A DNA stretch of 39,870 nucleotides, from IMG/VR virus record IMGVR_UViG_3300020470_000056, positions 1 through 39,870 of that record, one strand, 5' to 3'. This DNA is from a virus. Below the pieces are notes generated by a model, which was given only the letters and a program-made list of their open reading frames with translations, searched no databases and was not told where the DNA came from. The position numbers and the translations under genes are program-made. This document shows, in pieces, positions 23,473 to 31,713 of the stretch (position 1 is the first letter of the stretch; every line of letters begins with the position of its first letter).

Positions 23473-24330
23473 ATGAAACCCTCTAATCCAGGTGAGAAAT
23501 CCTTTCTTACAACTAAGAAGAAAGGAAACGTTATTATTAACCCTAAGAAGGAAGACCTCATGAAAGAAACTAAACTAGACGAGAAAAAACTTGACCCAGT
23601 AGGTAAGGAAGACAAGGACATCGACAACGATGGTGACCATGATAAGTCTGACAGATACTTATTGAATCGTCGTAAGGTCAGGAGCAAAGTAATTAAGATG
23701 CGTGAAGCAGCATACGATGCATTGCGTGCTAAACGTGCAAAGAAACCACAGGGAGAAGGTGGAGTTGATACTACCCCTGATGAAGCAAACGTAGGAGAAA
23801 GCGTAGAGCAGATTGATGAGTTGTCAAAGACAACTACTGCTAACTATCTGTATCAGGCAAAGGTAGATAGAAGTTATGTTCACGGTGGCAAGATGCATAC
23901 TAAGGAACATGATAAAGCAAGATTGAAAGGAATAGAAAGAGCAAAGAAAAAACTAGGAGATAAGATTAGTAAGAAAGTCTCTGATGATGCATCAACTGAT
24001 TCTCAGTCAATGAGTCGTGACTGGTCTAACTCAAAGTACCCTAGGAGATATAAGGTTACTAAGGATGGTCAGAAAGAAGAGGTGGAGCATATCACAGAAA
24101 TCTCTGCTGATAAGTTAACTGCTGCAGCAAAGGCGGCAGAAGTCAAGAGAGGAAAGAAAGCAGTTGCAGGCGATAGAGAAGGTGCAGTGAAAGCTATTGC
24201 ACAAAATAAAAAATTCTATGATGCAGCAAAAGCAAAGAGAATGAAAGAGTCAACAGACAGAGTGAAAGCAAGAATGATTCAGTTTACTAAGGATCATGAC
24301 CAACAAATGCAAGGTAAACAGCCTATATAA
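23473..24330 (+). CDS. highly charged protein with Ca-binding-like loop, probable virion protein
   Basis: 285 aa, starting on the base after the previous stop. Residues about 48-60 read DKDIDNDGDHDKSD, an EF-hand/dockerin-like DxDxDG loop, followed by RYLLNRRKVRSK. The remainder is Lys/Glu/Ala-rich coiled or disordered sequence with repeats of AKRAKK and AKAAEVKRGKK type. Such composition is common in phage head core/internal proteins. It shares an operon with 22846 and 24352. Confidence 0.65.
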   Translation: MKPSNPGEKSFLTTKKKGNVIINPKKEDLMKETKLDEKKLDPVGKEDKDIDNDGDHDKSDRYLLNRRKVRSKVIKMREAAYDALRAKRAKKPQGEGGVDTTPDEANVGESVEQIDELSKTTTANYLYQAKVDRSYVHGGKMHTKEHDKARLKGIERAKKKLGDKISKKVSDDASTDSQSMSRDWSNSKYPRRYKVTKDGQKEEVEHITEISADKLTAAAKAAEVKRGKKAVAGDREGAVKAIAQNKKFYDAAKAKRMKESTDRVKARMIQFTKDHDQQMQGKQPI

Positions 24331-24351
24331 TGTACCGTTTGAATTTTAATC

Positions 24352-24549
24352 ATGTTATCATTCCTACTACCTTTCGCATCTAAAATTGTATCTGATGCAG
24401 TAAACAAAATCCCAGACGATTCTGAGTTGGGAGAGAAACTTATCGACTTATGTCTAATCATCTTAGGTAAGGCAGTTAAACTTACTAAGACAGACATGGA
24501 TGACAAGCTATTGGAGACAGTTAAGTCTGCACTAGCAACTAGAGAGTAA
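24352..24549 (+). CDS. small hypothetical protein (65 aa)
   Basis: MLSFLLPFASKIVSDAVNKI at the N terminus is amphipathic rather than a clear membrane helix; then ELGEKLIDLCLIILGKAVKL forms a second amphipathic helix. Helical throughout, mildly acidic. Not recognised. It lies just upstream of a perfect late promoter and probably ends the preceding transcript. Confidence 0.55.
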   Translation: MLSFLLPFASKIVSDAVNKIPDDSELGEKLIDLCLIILGKAVKLTKTDMDDKLLETVKSALATRE

Positions 24550-24553
24550 TTCT

Positions 24554-24561
24554 TATAAATA
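24554..24561 (+). promoter_or_regulatory. T4-type late promoter TATAAATA
   Basis: A perfect TATAAATA, the consensus -10 of T4 late promoters (sigma gp55/gp33/clamp dependent). It lies 30 bases upstream of the Ig-like structural gene at 24592, in a short non-coding gap. Confidence 0.8.
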
Positions 24562-24591
24562 ACTTATAGGAAAAAATTATTAGAGAAACTA

Positions 24592-25413
24592 ATGTCTATT
24601 TTAGGTACTATAGACGCTTCCACCTTTGGCAATAACGTAGGTGTCACTAATGGTGACGCAACAGTTACGAAGAATGCTGCTGATTCCGTCGATGTTGGCG
24701 ATATCTTGGTGCTTAATAGCGTTAACTACATTGTAAGAGAGGTAACATCTACCACATCTATTGAATTACACACAACATATGCGGGTAGCACTAATGCTTC
24801 ATTGTCTGGTGCTATCAGACGTACTGCTCCTAAGGCAGTCGCTGAGTTTGTAGTCAAGGGTGGAGATAGTAACTCTTATGAGTTGGTCTTCGTTGACACA
24901 ACTGAGCAGAGCATTGCATCCAACAAGTCTAGAGGAATCACTGGACCTGGTTGGTGGCAGTATCGCACTTATCAGACACACAACGGTGACACCAAGCATA
25001 AAGCAGAATACATCGCACCAGCTAAGGCAACTGCAGGAAACGCAGGAGACATGGCTGATGATACACTAGCAGCAGATGTATTAGAGGTAATCACAGTTGG
25101 CACACAGCCAGCAGCATCTACATCTTCTAGTGGTGCAGGCACATTCGTTGCAGCAGCAACAGTAGACCAGTCAGGTACTATCACATACAAGTGGCAACGT
25201 CAGACCAAGAGTGCAACTACTCGTTGGGTAGATGTAAGTGCTTCACTTGATACTGGTATCACATATGCTAACTTCACAACCGCAACTCTTGCATACAGTG
25301 GACTTAGTGGTGACACATTAGACGGATATAAGTATCGTTGCGTGATTAACTCAAGCAAAGGTGCAGTCCAAAAGTATACCGACGGAGCAGCAACTCTAAC
25401 ATTCGGTAGTTAG
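24592..25413 (+). CDS. probable virion structural protein with Ig-like domain
   Basis: 273 aa. The N-terminal half is a beta-rich domain (VDVGDILVLNSVNYIVREVT and similar). The C-terminal part, about residues 165-270, has the pattern of an Ig-like fold: TFVAAATVDQSGTITYKWQR, WVDVSASLDTG, LDGYKYRCVINS with the typical Trp and YxC, then GAATLTF. Ig-like domains decorate T4 family capsids and tails. The perfect late promoter 30 bases upstream supports a structural role. Ala/Thr/Ser-rich composition also fits. Confidence 0.75.
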   Translation: MSILGTIDASTFGNNVGVTNGDATVTKNAADSVDVGDILVLNSVNYIVREVTSTTSIELHTTYAGSTNASLSGAIRRTAPKAVAEFVVKGGDSNSYELVFVDTTEQSIASNKSRGITGPGWWQYRTYQTHNGDTKHKAEYIAPAKATAGNAGDMADDTLAADVLEVITVGTQPAASTSSSGAGTFVAAATVDQSGTITYKWQRQTKSATTRWVDVSASLDTGITYANFTTATLAYSGLSGDTLDGYKYRCVINSSKGAVQKYTDGAATLTFGS

Positions 25414-25428
25414 TAACTAAATTTTATA

Positions 25429-25803
25429 ATGAGATTTGATGAACTAAATGAGAAAAACTATCTCATGTTCGCCATCAAGCATTACGATAACCCACAATCA
25501 GTTACCGTAGATGACTTCATGGAGGACATGAAGAAGTTTAAATATCTAAAAAGGTTATTGAAAAGATACCTTAAGACAGGTGTGTTGAGAGTCAACTTGA
25601 TTCTTAACCACCTTATTATTTTATTCAATGTTTTTGGAGAGGGGACTATCCCTTTGTTGATGTATAAGTTAGGTGACGAATACTATTCAATCATAAAAAC
25701 ATTCCTTCTCTACTTAAATCGAATAGACCCGCAAAACAATAGTGGAATATTCGGTAACATAAATATTGATGACGATGTGCTCGATTTACTTAACGCATTA
25801 TGA
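25429..25803 (+). CDS. conserved cyanophage hypothetical (DUF7207-like)
   Basis: 124 aa. The signature MRFDELNEKNYLMFAIKHYD, DDFMEDMKKFKYLKRLLKRY and LNHLIILFNVFGEGTIPLL matches a T4-like phage family of unknown function that I recall as DUF7207. Helical and soluble with hydrophobic core helices rather than membrane spans. It overlaps the next gene by 4 bases. Confidence 0.65.
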   Translation: MRFDELNEKNYLMFAIKHYDNPQSVTVDDFMEDMKKFKYLKRLLKRYLKTGVLRVNLILNHLIILFNVFGEGTIPLLMYKLGDEYYSIIKTFLLYLNRIDPQNNSGIFGNINIDDDVLDLLNAL

Positions 25804-26180
25804 ATGAAGATGCACCTACAATGAGTGTCGGCAACGGAGGTTTCACTGGAAGTGCTGCCCCCACAGGTCCTAATGCAGGATTCGACCCATTGATGAGTGC
25901 TAAAGTGAAGCGTAGGAAATACAAACCGAAAGGTCATGTGATTAAGAATGTTGGCATAGGCGAAGCAGTTGAAGATAAAAGTGGTTACCTACCGTTTAAA
26001 ATATCATATGATGGAGCAGAGTCATACGTACTATATTCCAAGTCCGAGTCAGCACTGAAGATAGAGTTGAGAAAGATGTATCGCCCTGAGAATTTTAAAA
26101 AGATTTCAGTCAAGCGTTTATATCCAAACGAAGTGATTAAGTTTTACTGGGATAAGAGACAAGCAGCCCTAAGAGTATAA
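25800..26180 (+). CDS. hypothetical, possible virion-associated protein
   Basis: 126 aa. The N terminus (APTMSVGNGGFTGSAAPTGP) is a low-complexity Gly/Ala/Pro stretch seen at the start of many cyanophage structural and neck-region proteins. A basic stretch KVKRRKYKPKGHV follows and then a compact beta/alpha domain ending DKRQAALRV. No catalytic motif is seen. It overlaps its neighbours (ATGA before, TAATG after). Confidence 0.6.
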   Translation: MNEDAPTMSVGNGGFTGSAAPTGPNAGFDPLMSAKVKRRKYKPKGHVIKNVGIGEAVEDKSGYLPFKISYDGAESYVLYSKSESALKIELRKMYRPENFKKISVKRLYPNEVIKFYWDKRQAALRV

Positions 26181-26596
26181 TGTCTGATATTAACTCAGCA
26201 ATATTAGAAAGACTTGAGAGAGTCGTTGACACCTTGCAGGAAAACTCTGTAAAGATGGGTCAACTTCTTGCTGTTCATAATGAGAAACTAGACAAGCAAG
26301 ATAAGATAGACCAAGTCTTGTTTGAGAAAGTAGATAGAATTCACACAGATATGACGAGAGAGACAGACGCTATAAAAAAAGGATGCGAGAGAGATATAAG
26401 ATTAGTAGACGATAGACTTCGTATGATAGAGAAGAAGATGTGGACAATAGCAGGAGCACTATCTGTTATATGCTTCTTTGTTTCTACACCAGGTCAGAAG
26501 TTAATTAAAAACTTGACATCATCCAACTATCAGAGTATGATACCCTCAGTGGAAAGGGTAGATTGGACTACGTCGAAGACAAATACATTCGATTAA
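26180..26596 (+). CDS. coiled-coil protein with single C-terminal membrane helix
   Basis: 138 aa. Residues 5-85 form a heptad-rich coiled coil (ILERLERVVDTLQENSVKMG, later DDRLRMIEKKM). One membrane helix follows at about 88-104 (WTIAGALSVICFFVST), then a short polar tail. This coiled-coil plus TM layout is like XhlA-type holin accessory proteins, but also like other phage membrane anchors. It overlaps the primase start by 34 bases. Confidence 0.65.
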   Translation: MSDINSAILERLERVVDTLQENSVKMGQLLAVHNEKLDKQDKIDQVLFEKVDRIHTDMTRETDAIKKGCERDIRLVDDRLRMIEKKMWTIAGALSVICFFVSTPGQKLIKNLTSSNYQSMIPSVERVDWTTSKTNTFD

Positions 26597-27552
26597 TCAG
26601 CTCACGTCTTGACAGATACAAGCATGTCAAACGTGGACTGTACAATTTCAGATGCCCTTACTGCGGTGACTCTCAAAAGAATAAGAGCAAAGCACGAGGG
26701 TATTTTTTTCTAAAGAAAACTGAATACATTTACAAGTGCCACAACTGTGGTGTTGGTAGGTCTCTTGGTAACTTTTTAAAAGACCAAGCACCTGATATGT
26801 ATGACCAGTTTGTCATGGAAAAATACAAGTCAGGTATGACTGGTAAGGGTAGACACACACCGTCTCCTAAGATTCCGTCATCAAAACCTAACTTCAAAAA
26901 GAATCCTTCTGCTCAAAGAATCTCAGACCTAAATACTTCTCACCCAGCTAAGAAATATTTACTGGAAAGGAAGATACCTGAGTCACAACTTAGTCGTTTT
27001 TACTACGTTGATAAATTCATGTCATGGGTTAACACCCAGAGGAAAACGTTTGACAAAATCACAAAAGACAAACCTAGAATTATTATCCCTCTCATTGGTA
27101 AGGATGGTGTCTGGTTTGGATTGCAGGGTCGCTCTATGGAGAGGCATGCAGATTTACGTTACATCACAGTGATGTTTGATGACCGATTGAAACTATTCGG
27201 TCAAGATAAAATTAACAAAGAGGAAACAGTTTATGTCACAGAAGGTCCGTTTGACTCCTGCTTTCTTCCCAACGCTGTTGCTATGTGTGGGAGCGATGTC
27301 GACCATCGGAATCTGGAATATGATTCACGGATTTGGGTCTTCGACAACGAGCCAAGAAACAGACAGATTGTACAGAGAATGCAATCTTGTATCGAATCAA
27401 ATGAATCCCTTGTCATCTGGCCTAAGAATCTTAGATTGAAGGACATCAACGACATGGTATTAGCAGGGGAGAATCCCTATGCTATAATAAAAGCAAACAC
27501 CTACTCAGGGTTAGAAGCACAAATTAAATTCACAGATTGGAAGAAAGTATGA
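26563..27552 (+). CDS. 61: DNA primase gp61 (TTG start)
   Basis: 329 aa. No ATG is available before the zinc finger, so TTG 26563 is the likely start. The finger has CPYC (C31, C34) and CHNC (C59, C62). The catalytic TOPRIM domain begins with VYVTEGPFDSCFLPNAVA near 225 and includes WVFDNEP (acidic metal site). It makes RNA primers for lagging-strand synthesis as part of the gp41-gp61 primosome. Length is close to T4 gp61 (342). It overlaps nrdA by 4 bases. Confidence 0.93.
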   Translation: MDYVEDKYIRLISSRLDRYKHVKRGLYNFRCPYCGDSQKNKSKARGYFFLKKTEYIYKCHNCGVGRSLGNFLKDQAPDMYDQFVMEKYKSGMTGKGRHTPSPKIPSSKPNFKKNPSAQRISDLNTSHPAKKYLLERKIPESQLSRFYYVDKFMSWVNTQRKTFDKITKDKPRIIIPLIGKDGVWFGLQGRSMERHADLRYITVMFDDRLKLFGQDKINKEETVYVTEGPFDSCFLPNAVAMCGSDVDHRNLEYDSRIWVFDNEPRNRQIVQRMQSCIESNESLVIWPKNLRLKDINDMVLAGENPYAIIKANTYSGLEAQIKFTDWKKV

Positions 27553-29849
27553 GCGACATTAGTGTTGTAAAAAGAGATGGGTCTGTCGAGTCCCTTAACC
27601 TCGACAAAGTGCACGCAATGGTTGAGTTAGCATGTGAAGACCTTGCGGGTGTATCAGCGTCACAAGTGGAGATGAATAGTGGAATACAATTCTACGATGG
27701 CATCAAGACAGAAGACGTGCAAGAAATCCTAATACGCTCTGCTAATGATTTGATATCATTAGATACTCCTAACTACCAGTTTGTAGCAGCACGTCTGCTA
27801 TTGTTTGGTCTTAGGAAGTCAGTGTTTGGAGAGCATCCAGACCACCCACCTATCTTGTTTAATCACATTTGTAAGTGTGTAGACTATGGTGTGTATGACG
27901 AGGAGTTATTGACAGTATATACTGAGGAAGAATGGGAAACGATTGAATCTTTCGTTGACCATGATAGAGACTATTTGTTTACATATGCTGGCTTGAGACA
28001 AGTATGCGATAAATATCTCGTACAAGACCGCAGCACAGGCTACCTGTTTGAGACACCTCAACAGATGTATATTATGATTGCTGCTACATTATTTTCCAAA
28101 TACCCACAGGAGAGGCGGTTAGAATATGTACAAAGATACTACGAAGCAATCAGCACGCACAAAATCAACATTCCAACACCAGTTATGGCAGGAGTTAGGA
28201 CGCCACTCCGACAATTTGCAAGCTGTGTTCTTGTTGATGTTGATGACACCCTCGATAGCATTTTTAGCAGTGACATGGCTATTGGCTACTATGTTGCACA
28301 AAGGGCGGGTATCGGTATCAACGCGGGCAGAATCCGTGGCATCAACAGTAAAATCAGGGGTGGAGAAGTGCAGCACACAGGTGTTGTCCCTTTCCTCAAA
28401 AAGTTTGAGAGCACTGTCAGATGCTGCACTCAAAATGGCATCAGAGGTGGAAGCGCGACAGTCCACTTCCCCATCTGGCATCAAGAGATAGAAGACATCA
28501 TTGTCCTTAAGAATAATAAGGGGACTGAGGATAATCGTGTCAGAAAACTAGACTACTCAATTCAATTATCCAAGTTATTCTATGAACGTTTTATCCAAGA
28601 TAAAGAAATCACGCTTTTTTCCCCTCATGATGTTCCTGATTTGTATGAGAGTTTTGGGACCGATAGGTTTGATGAGTTATATTGCAGTTACGAATCTAAT
28701 CCAGACATCCCCTCCAAGCGAGTCAGTGCTCAAGGATTAATCCTAGACCTACTCAAGGAGAGAGCAGAGACTGGTCGTCTATACTTGATGAATATTGACC
28801 ACTGTAATAGTCACTCATCATTTAAAGACAAGGTCAACATGAGTAACCTATGTCAAGAGATTACTCTACCTACTGACCCTATCAATCATATTGATAGTCA
28901 GGATGGTGAGATTGCTTTGTGTATTCTATCTGCTATCAACGTAGGTAAACTTCGTAACCTTAGTGAGATGGAGAATCTATGTGACCTTACAGTAAGAGCA
29001 CTAGAAGAGTTGATTGACTATCAAGAGTATCCTGTACCTGCAGCAAAACGCTCTACGTTAGCACGTAGGTCACTCGGTATAGGTTTCATTGGTCTGGCAC
29101 ATTATTTCGCAAAGAATGGTGTGCAATATAATAGTCAAGAAGCGTATGACCTCACTCATAAACTGACTGAATCCTTCCAATACAATCTACTTAGAGCATC
29201 TAATAACATTGCTAAAGAGAAGGGTGCATGCGACGCTTTCCATCGCACAAAATACATTGATGGAATCCTCCCAATAGATACATATAAGAGTGAAGTCGAT
29301 GAATTAGTTACAGTATCATACGAGTATGATTGGGATTCTTTACGCGATGACATTGCAGAATGGGGACTCAGGCACAGCACTTTGTCCGCACAGATGCCTT
29401 CGGAGAGCAGCTCCGTTGTGTCAAACGCAACCAATGGAATCGAGCCACCTCGAGACTACTTGTCCATTAAGAAATCCAAGAAGGGACCTCTTAAGCAAAT
29501 TGTTCCACAGTTTACAACTTACAAGAATAATTACACGCTCCTGTGGGACATGCCTAGTAACGAGGGATACATTAATGTGACTGCTATCATGCAGAAGTTT
29601 TTTGACCAAGCAATCAGTGGCAACTGGTCATACAATCCAGAAAACTATCCAGATAATGAAGTGCCTGTTTCTGTAATGGCAAACGACTTACTAACAACAT
29701 ACAAATACGGTTGGAAAACATCATACTATCAAAATACATACGATAATAAGAAAGATGTCGATGCAGATGCTGCTAAGACAGAGCAATTAATTAATGATAT
29801 TCTTCATGGCACAGAGTCAGAAGAAGACTGTGATAGTTGTAAAGTTTAA
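27549..29849 (+). CDS. nrdA: ribonucleotide reductase class I, large subunit NrdA
   Basis: 766 aa from ATG 27549 (ATGA overlap). An N-terminal ATP-cone-like region (VVKRDGSVESLNLDKVHAMV) is followed by the substrate-site Cys in FASCVLVDVDD, the catalytic NLCQEI block with the radical Cys and Glu, LARRSLGIGFIGLAHYF, the radical-transfer tyrosine pair in GWKTSYYQNTY, and a C-terminal redox pair DCDSCKV. All residues needed for activity are present. It reduces NDPs to dNDPs with NrdB, encoded immediately downstream. Confidence 0.96.
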   Translation: MSDISVVKRDGSVESLNLDKVHAMVELACEDLAGVSASQVEMNSGIQFYDGIKTEDVQEILIRSANDLISLDTPNYQFVAARLLLFGLRKSVFGEHPDHPPILFNHICKCVDYGVYDEELLTVYTEEEWETIESFVDHDRDYLFTYAGLRQVCDKYLVQDRSTGYLFETPQQMYIMIAATLFSKYPQERRLEYVQRYYEAISTHKINIPTPVMAGVRTPLRQFASCVLVDVDDTLDSIFSSDMAIGYYVAQRAGIGINAGRIRGINSKIRGGEVQHTGVVPFLKKFESTVRCCTQNGIRGGSATVHFPIWHQEIEDIIVLKNNKGTEDNRVRKLDYSIQLSKLFYERFIQDKEITLFSPHDVPDLYESFGTDRFDELYCSYESNPDIPSKRVSAQGLILDLLKERAETGRLYLMNIDHCNSHSSFKDKVNMSNLCQEITLPTDPINHIDSQDGEIALCILSAINVGKLRNLSEMENLCDLTVRALEELIDYQEYPVPAAKRSTLARRSLGIGFIGLAHYFAKNGVQYNSQEAYDLTHKLTESFQYNLLRASNNIAKEKGACDAFHRTKYIDGILPIDTYKSEVDELVTVSYEYDWDSLRDDIAEWGLRHSTLSAQMPSESSSVVSNATNGIEPPRDYLSIKKSKKGPLKQIVPQFTTYKNNYTLLWDMPSNEGYINVTAIMQKFFDQAISGNWSYNPENYPDNEVPVSVMANDLLTTYKYGWKTSYYQNTYDNKKDVDADAAKTEQLINDILHGTESEEDCDSCKV

Positions 29850-30998
29850 ATGCAAAAACACATGAGCGTAACGGTATTCAACGAGAAGAAAACTGATACC
29901 AAGAAACAACCAATGTTTTTTGGTGCACCCCTAGGGATGCAGAGATACGATGAATATAAGTATCCAGACTTTGATAAATTAACTCAGACACAATTAGGAT
30001 ATTTCTGGAGACCAGAAGAAGTCTCCTTACAAAAGGATAGGTCAGACTATAAGACACTGACCGAGCAGCAGAAACATATCTATACTTCTAACTTGAAGTA
30101 TCAGATTCTCCTTGACTCTGTGCAAGGTCGTGGACCTGGCATGGCATTCTCACCTTACTGTAGTCTTCCAGAGTTGGAAGGATGCATGGGTGTCTGGCAA
30201 TTTATGGAGCAGATACACTCACGCTCATACACACATATCATTAAAAATGTATACCCTGACCCAAGTGAGGTCTTTGATACTGTATTAGATAACGAGAAGA
30301 TTATCTCTCGTGCTAAGTCAGTCACCAAAGCATACGATGAATTCTTAGAGGTTGTTGGTGAGTATGCAGACAGCAACTTTTGGAAGTCAGGTTGGAAAGA
30401 CTCCCCTACTGCAGAGTGGACACTTAGGGATGTCAAACGTAAACTTTATAGAGCTATTGCCAATGTCAACATCCTTGAAGGTATTCGTTTTTACGTTAGT
30501 TTTGCTTGCTCTTTCGCATTCGGTGAGCTCAAACTTATGGAAGGGTCAGCTAAGATCATATCCCTTATTGCAAGAGACGAATCGCAACACCTTGCGTTAA
30601 CACAGAAGATACTTTACAAATGGAAGAAGGGTGATGACCCTGAGATGCAGCAGATTGCACAGGAAGAGAAAGAGAATGTGCGTCAGATGTTTGCTAACGC
30701 AGTCAAAGAGGAGAAAGACTGGGCAAACTATCTCTTTTCTAACGGTAGTATGATAGGTCTCAACGAGAAACTACTGCATCAATACATCGAGTGGGTTGCT
30801 AATAGACGCATGAAAGCAATCGGACTAGAAACCATGTATGATATACCCGCAAGGAATAATCCTTTACCTTGGACTGAGCATTGGCTCAACTCTAAGGGAC
30901 AACAGAATGCTCCACAAGAGACAGAGATAGAATCTTATATTGTCGGTGGTATTAAGCAGGACGTTGACAAGAATACATTTAGTGGTTTCAAATTGTAA
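29850..30998 (+). CDS. nrdB: ribonucleotide reductase class I, small subunit NrdB
   Basis: 382 aa; ATG 29850 directly follows the nrdA stop, and a second ATG at 29862 is possible. Iron ligands and the radical tyrosine are visible: MEQIHSRSYTHII (Glu, His, Tyr equivalent to E. coli Y122) and ARDESQHLALTQ (Glu and His). The C-terminal tail ends DVDKNTFSGFKL, the peptide that docks into NrdA. It provides the tyrosyl radical for the reductase. Confidence 0.95.
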   Translation: MQKHMSVTVFNEKKTDTKKQPMFFGAPLGMQRYDEYKYPDFDKLTQTQLGYFWRPEEVSLQKDRSDYKTLTEQQKHIYTSNLKYQILLDSVQGRGPGMAFSPYCSLPELEGCMGVWQFMEQIHSRSYTHIIKNVYPDPSEVFDTVLDNEKIISRAKSVTKAYDEFLEVVGEYADSNFWKSGWKDSPTAEWTLRDVKRKLYRAIANVNILEGIRFYVSFACSFAFGELKLMEGSAKIISLIARDESQHLALTQKILYKWKKGDDPEMQQIAQEEKENVRQMFANAVKEEKDWANYLFSNGSMIGLNEKLLHQYIEWVANRRMKAIGLETMYDIPARNNPLPWTEHWLNSKGQQNAPQETEIESYIVGGIKQDVDKNTFSGFKL

Positions 30999-31002
30999 AA
31001 CA

Positions 31003-31167
31003 ATGACCAACATGAATGAGGAAAAACAAGGATGGTGGGACAGGCATTCGTGGCCTGGACCTGACCTCTGGTATCAGGGACCACTTGAAGTTTTTAAAAC
31101 AGGTGAAGAGAGATTTGAAACGTCACAAGAAGATACCAAACCTTCCTCGACAGAGGAAAAAACGTAA
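31003..31167 (+). CDS. small hypothetical protein after nrdB
   Basis: 54 aa from ATG 31003, four bases after nrdB; ATG 31012 is a close alternative. Sequence: Trp-rich start (GWWDRHSWPGPDLWYQGPLE) and an acidic Ser/Thr/Glu-rich tail. Not recognised. Its stop lies within the left arm of the inverted repeat at 31164-31196. Confidence 0.6.
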   Translation: MTNMNEEKQGWWDRHSWPGPDLWYQGPLEVFKTGEERFETSQEDTKPSSTEEKT

Positions 31168-31196
31168 CAAATAATACCGTATACGGTTTTTGTTAC
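31164..31196 (+). terminator. large inverted repeat, probable terminator of the nrdAB unit
   Basis: GTAACAAA at 31164-31171 pairs with TTTGTTAC at 31189-31196; inside is the perfect palindrome ACCGTATACGGT (31176-31187) followed by T-rich sequence. The outer arm includes the stop codon of the preceding gene. It could end transcription on either strand. Confidence 0.6.
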
Positions 31197-31205
31197 ACAC
31201 TATTG

Positions 31206-31237
31206 CTAAATAGTAGTGGATATGTTATGATGTCCAC
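31206..31237 (+). promoter_or_regulatory. late-type promoter (CTAAATA) with 5' hairpin
   Basis: CTAAATA at 31206-31212 is followed by the 31207-31218 string TAAATAGTAGTG shared with the hsp20 leader, and by a stem GTGGA 31216-31220 / TCCAC 31233-31237 with a 12-base loop. It precedes a group of very small genes (31250-32109). Confidence 0.4.
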
Positions 31238-31238
31238 A

Positions 31239-31464
31239 CGTTCATCCAAATGGAATCTTTAGCACTAGCACTGATTATTTCCAAGCACAACAGTTACCAT
31301 TGGCAAATGTCGTGTCAGGAGTGGAACAACCAAAGGGTAGAGATAATGAGTAATCCTTATCACACCCAAGATGCCAAAGAGTATCTTATAGATTACTTTA
31401 GGACTAAGGTTGACGGTGAGTGTGAAGCATTCTACATTGGACGCAAGTAAGCCGACTCGGAACG
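31239..31464 (+). promoter_or_regulatory. split riboswitch-like motif enclosing ORF 31250-31450
   Basis: CGTTCATCC at 31239-31247 stands just before the ATG. GGACGCAAGTAAG (31439-31451) followed by CCGACTCGGAACG (to 31464) straddles the ORF's stop. CGTTC/GAACG would be the closing stem, and ATCC/GGA plus the CGCAAGTAAG core resemble the Downstream-peptide/glnA glutamine-binding RNA. Here the second helix would carry the whole ORF in its loop. Similarity judged by eye. Confidence 0.35.
31250..31450 (+). CDS. small conserved hypothetical protein (66 aa) inside motif
   Basis: MESLALALIISKHNSYHWQM continues into CQEWNNQRVEIMS and DAKEYLIDYFRTKVDGECEA, ending FYIGRK. The N-terminal hydrophobic run is short, and the rest is soluble and charged. 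Not named. ATG 31250 comes 2 bases after CGTTCATCC and the last codons AAG TAA are part of the GGACGCAAGTAAG element, so the gene and the RNA motif overlap at both ends. No separate Shine-Dalgarno is obvious. Confidence 0.6.
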   Translation: MESLALALIISKHNSYHWQMSCQEWNNQRVEIMSNPYHTQDAKEYLIDYFRTKVDGECEAFYIGRK

Positions 31465-31468
31465 GAAT

Positions 31469-31677
31469 CGTTCATCCCATGATACATCTACTCGGACTCC
31501 TACTAGCTACAAGCACTCTCACTTGCGCTGACATAGAAGCAAAAGTGAGAAAAGTCAGGAATCATGAAGACCTCTCACCAGAGGCGAAGGCAGAAATCAT
31601 CGTGCTCTATCGTGAGCACATGACAGAAGCACTTGGAATAGATTGTTTGTGGGACGCAAAAGCCGACTGAAGGAACG
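31469..31677 (+). promoter_or_regulatory. second split riboswitch-like motif enclosing ORF 31479-31670
   Basis: CGTTCATCCC at 31469-31478 abuts ATG 31479. GGGACGCAAAAGCC (31651-31664) and GACTGAAGGAACG (to 31677) lie at the ORF end; the ACTGAAGGAACG end is the most typical part of Downstream-peptide RNAs. GAACG 31460-31464 of the first motif can pair with CGTTC 31469-31473 instead (4-base loop), so alternative foldings exist. Confidence 0.38.
31479..31670 (+). CDS. small exported protein candidate (63 aa)
   Basis: ATG 31479 gives MIHLLGLLLATSTLTCADIE, a signal-peptide-like N terminus without a strong positive charge. A mature-like helical part follows (AKVRKVRNHEDLSPEAKAEI and EHMTEALGID). 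If the peptide is cleaved after TCA the mature protein is about 45 residues. It is the second gene in the motif-bracketed pair, and its stop TGA belongs to the ACTGAAGG element. Function unknown. Confidence 0.6.
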   Translation: MIHLLGLLLATSTLTCADIEAKVRKVRNHEDLSPEAKAEIIVLYREHMTEALGIDCLWDAKAD

Positions 31678-31713
31678 GGAATTAAACCACCCAATTACTT
31701 TAGGAGAAACCAA

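Noticed and set aside
28119-28491. 121-codon ORFs on both strands inside nrdA
   Set aside because: They are out of frame with a fully conserved nrdA reading frame that has catalytic motifs throughout; no independent start signal or family motif.
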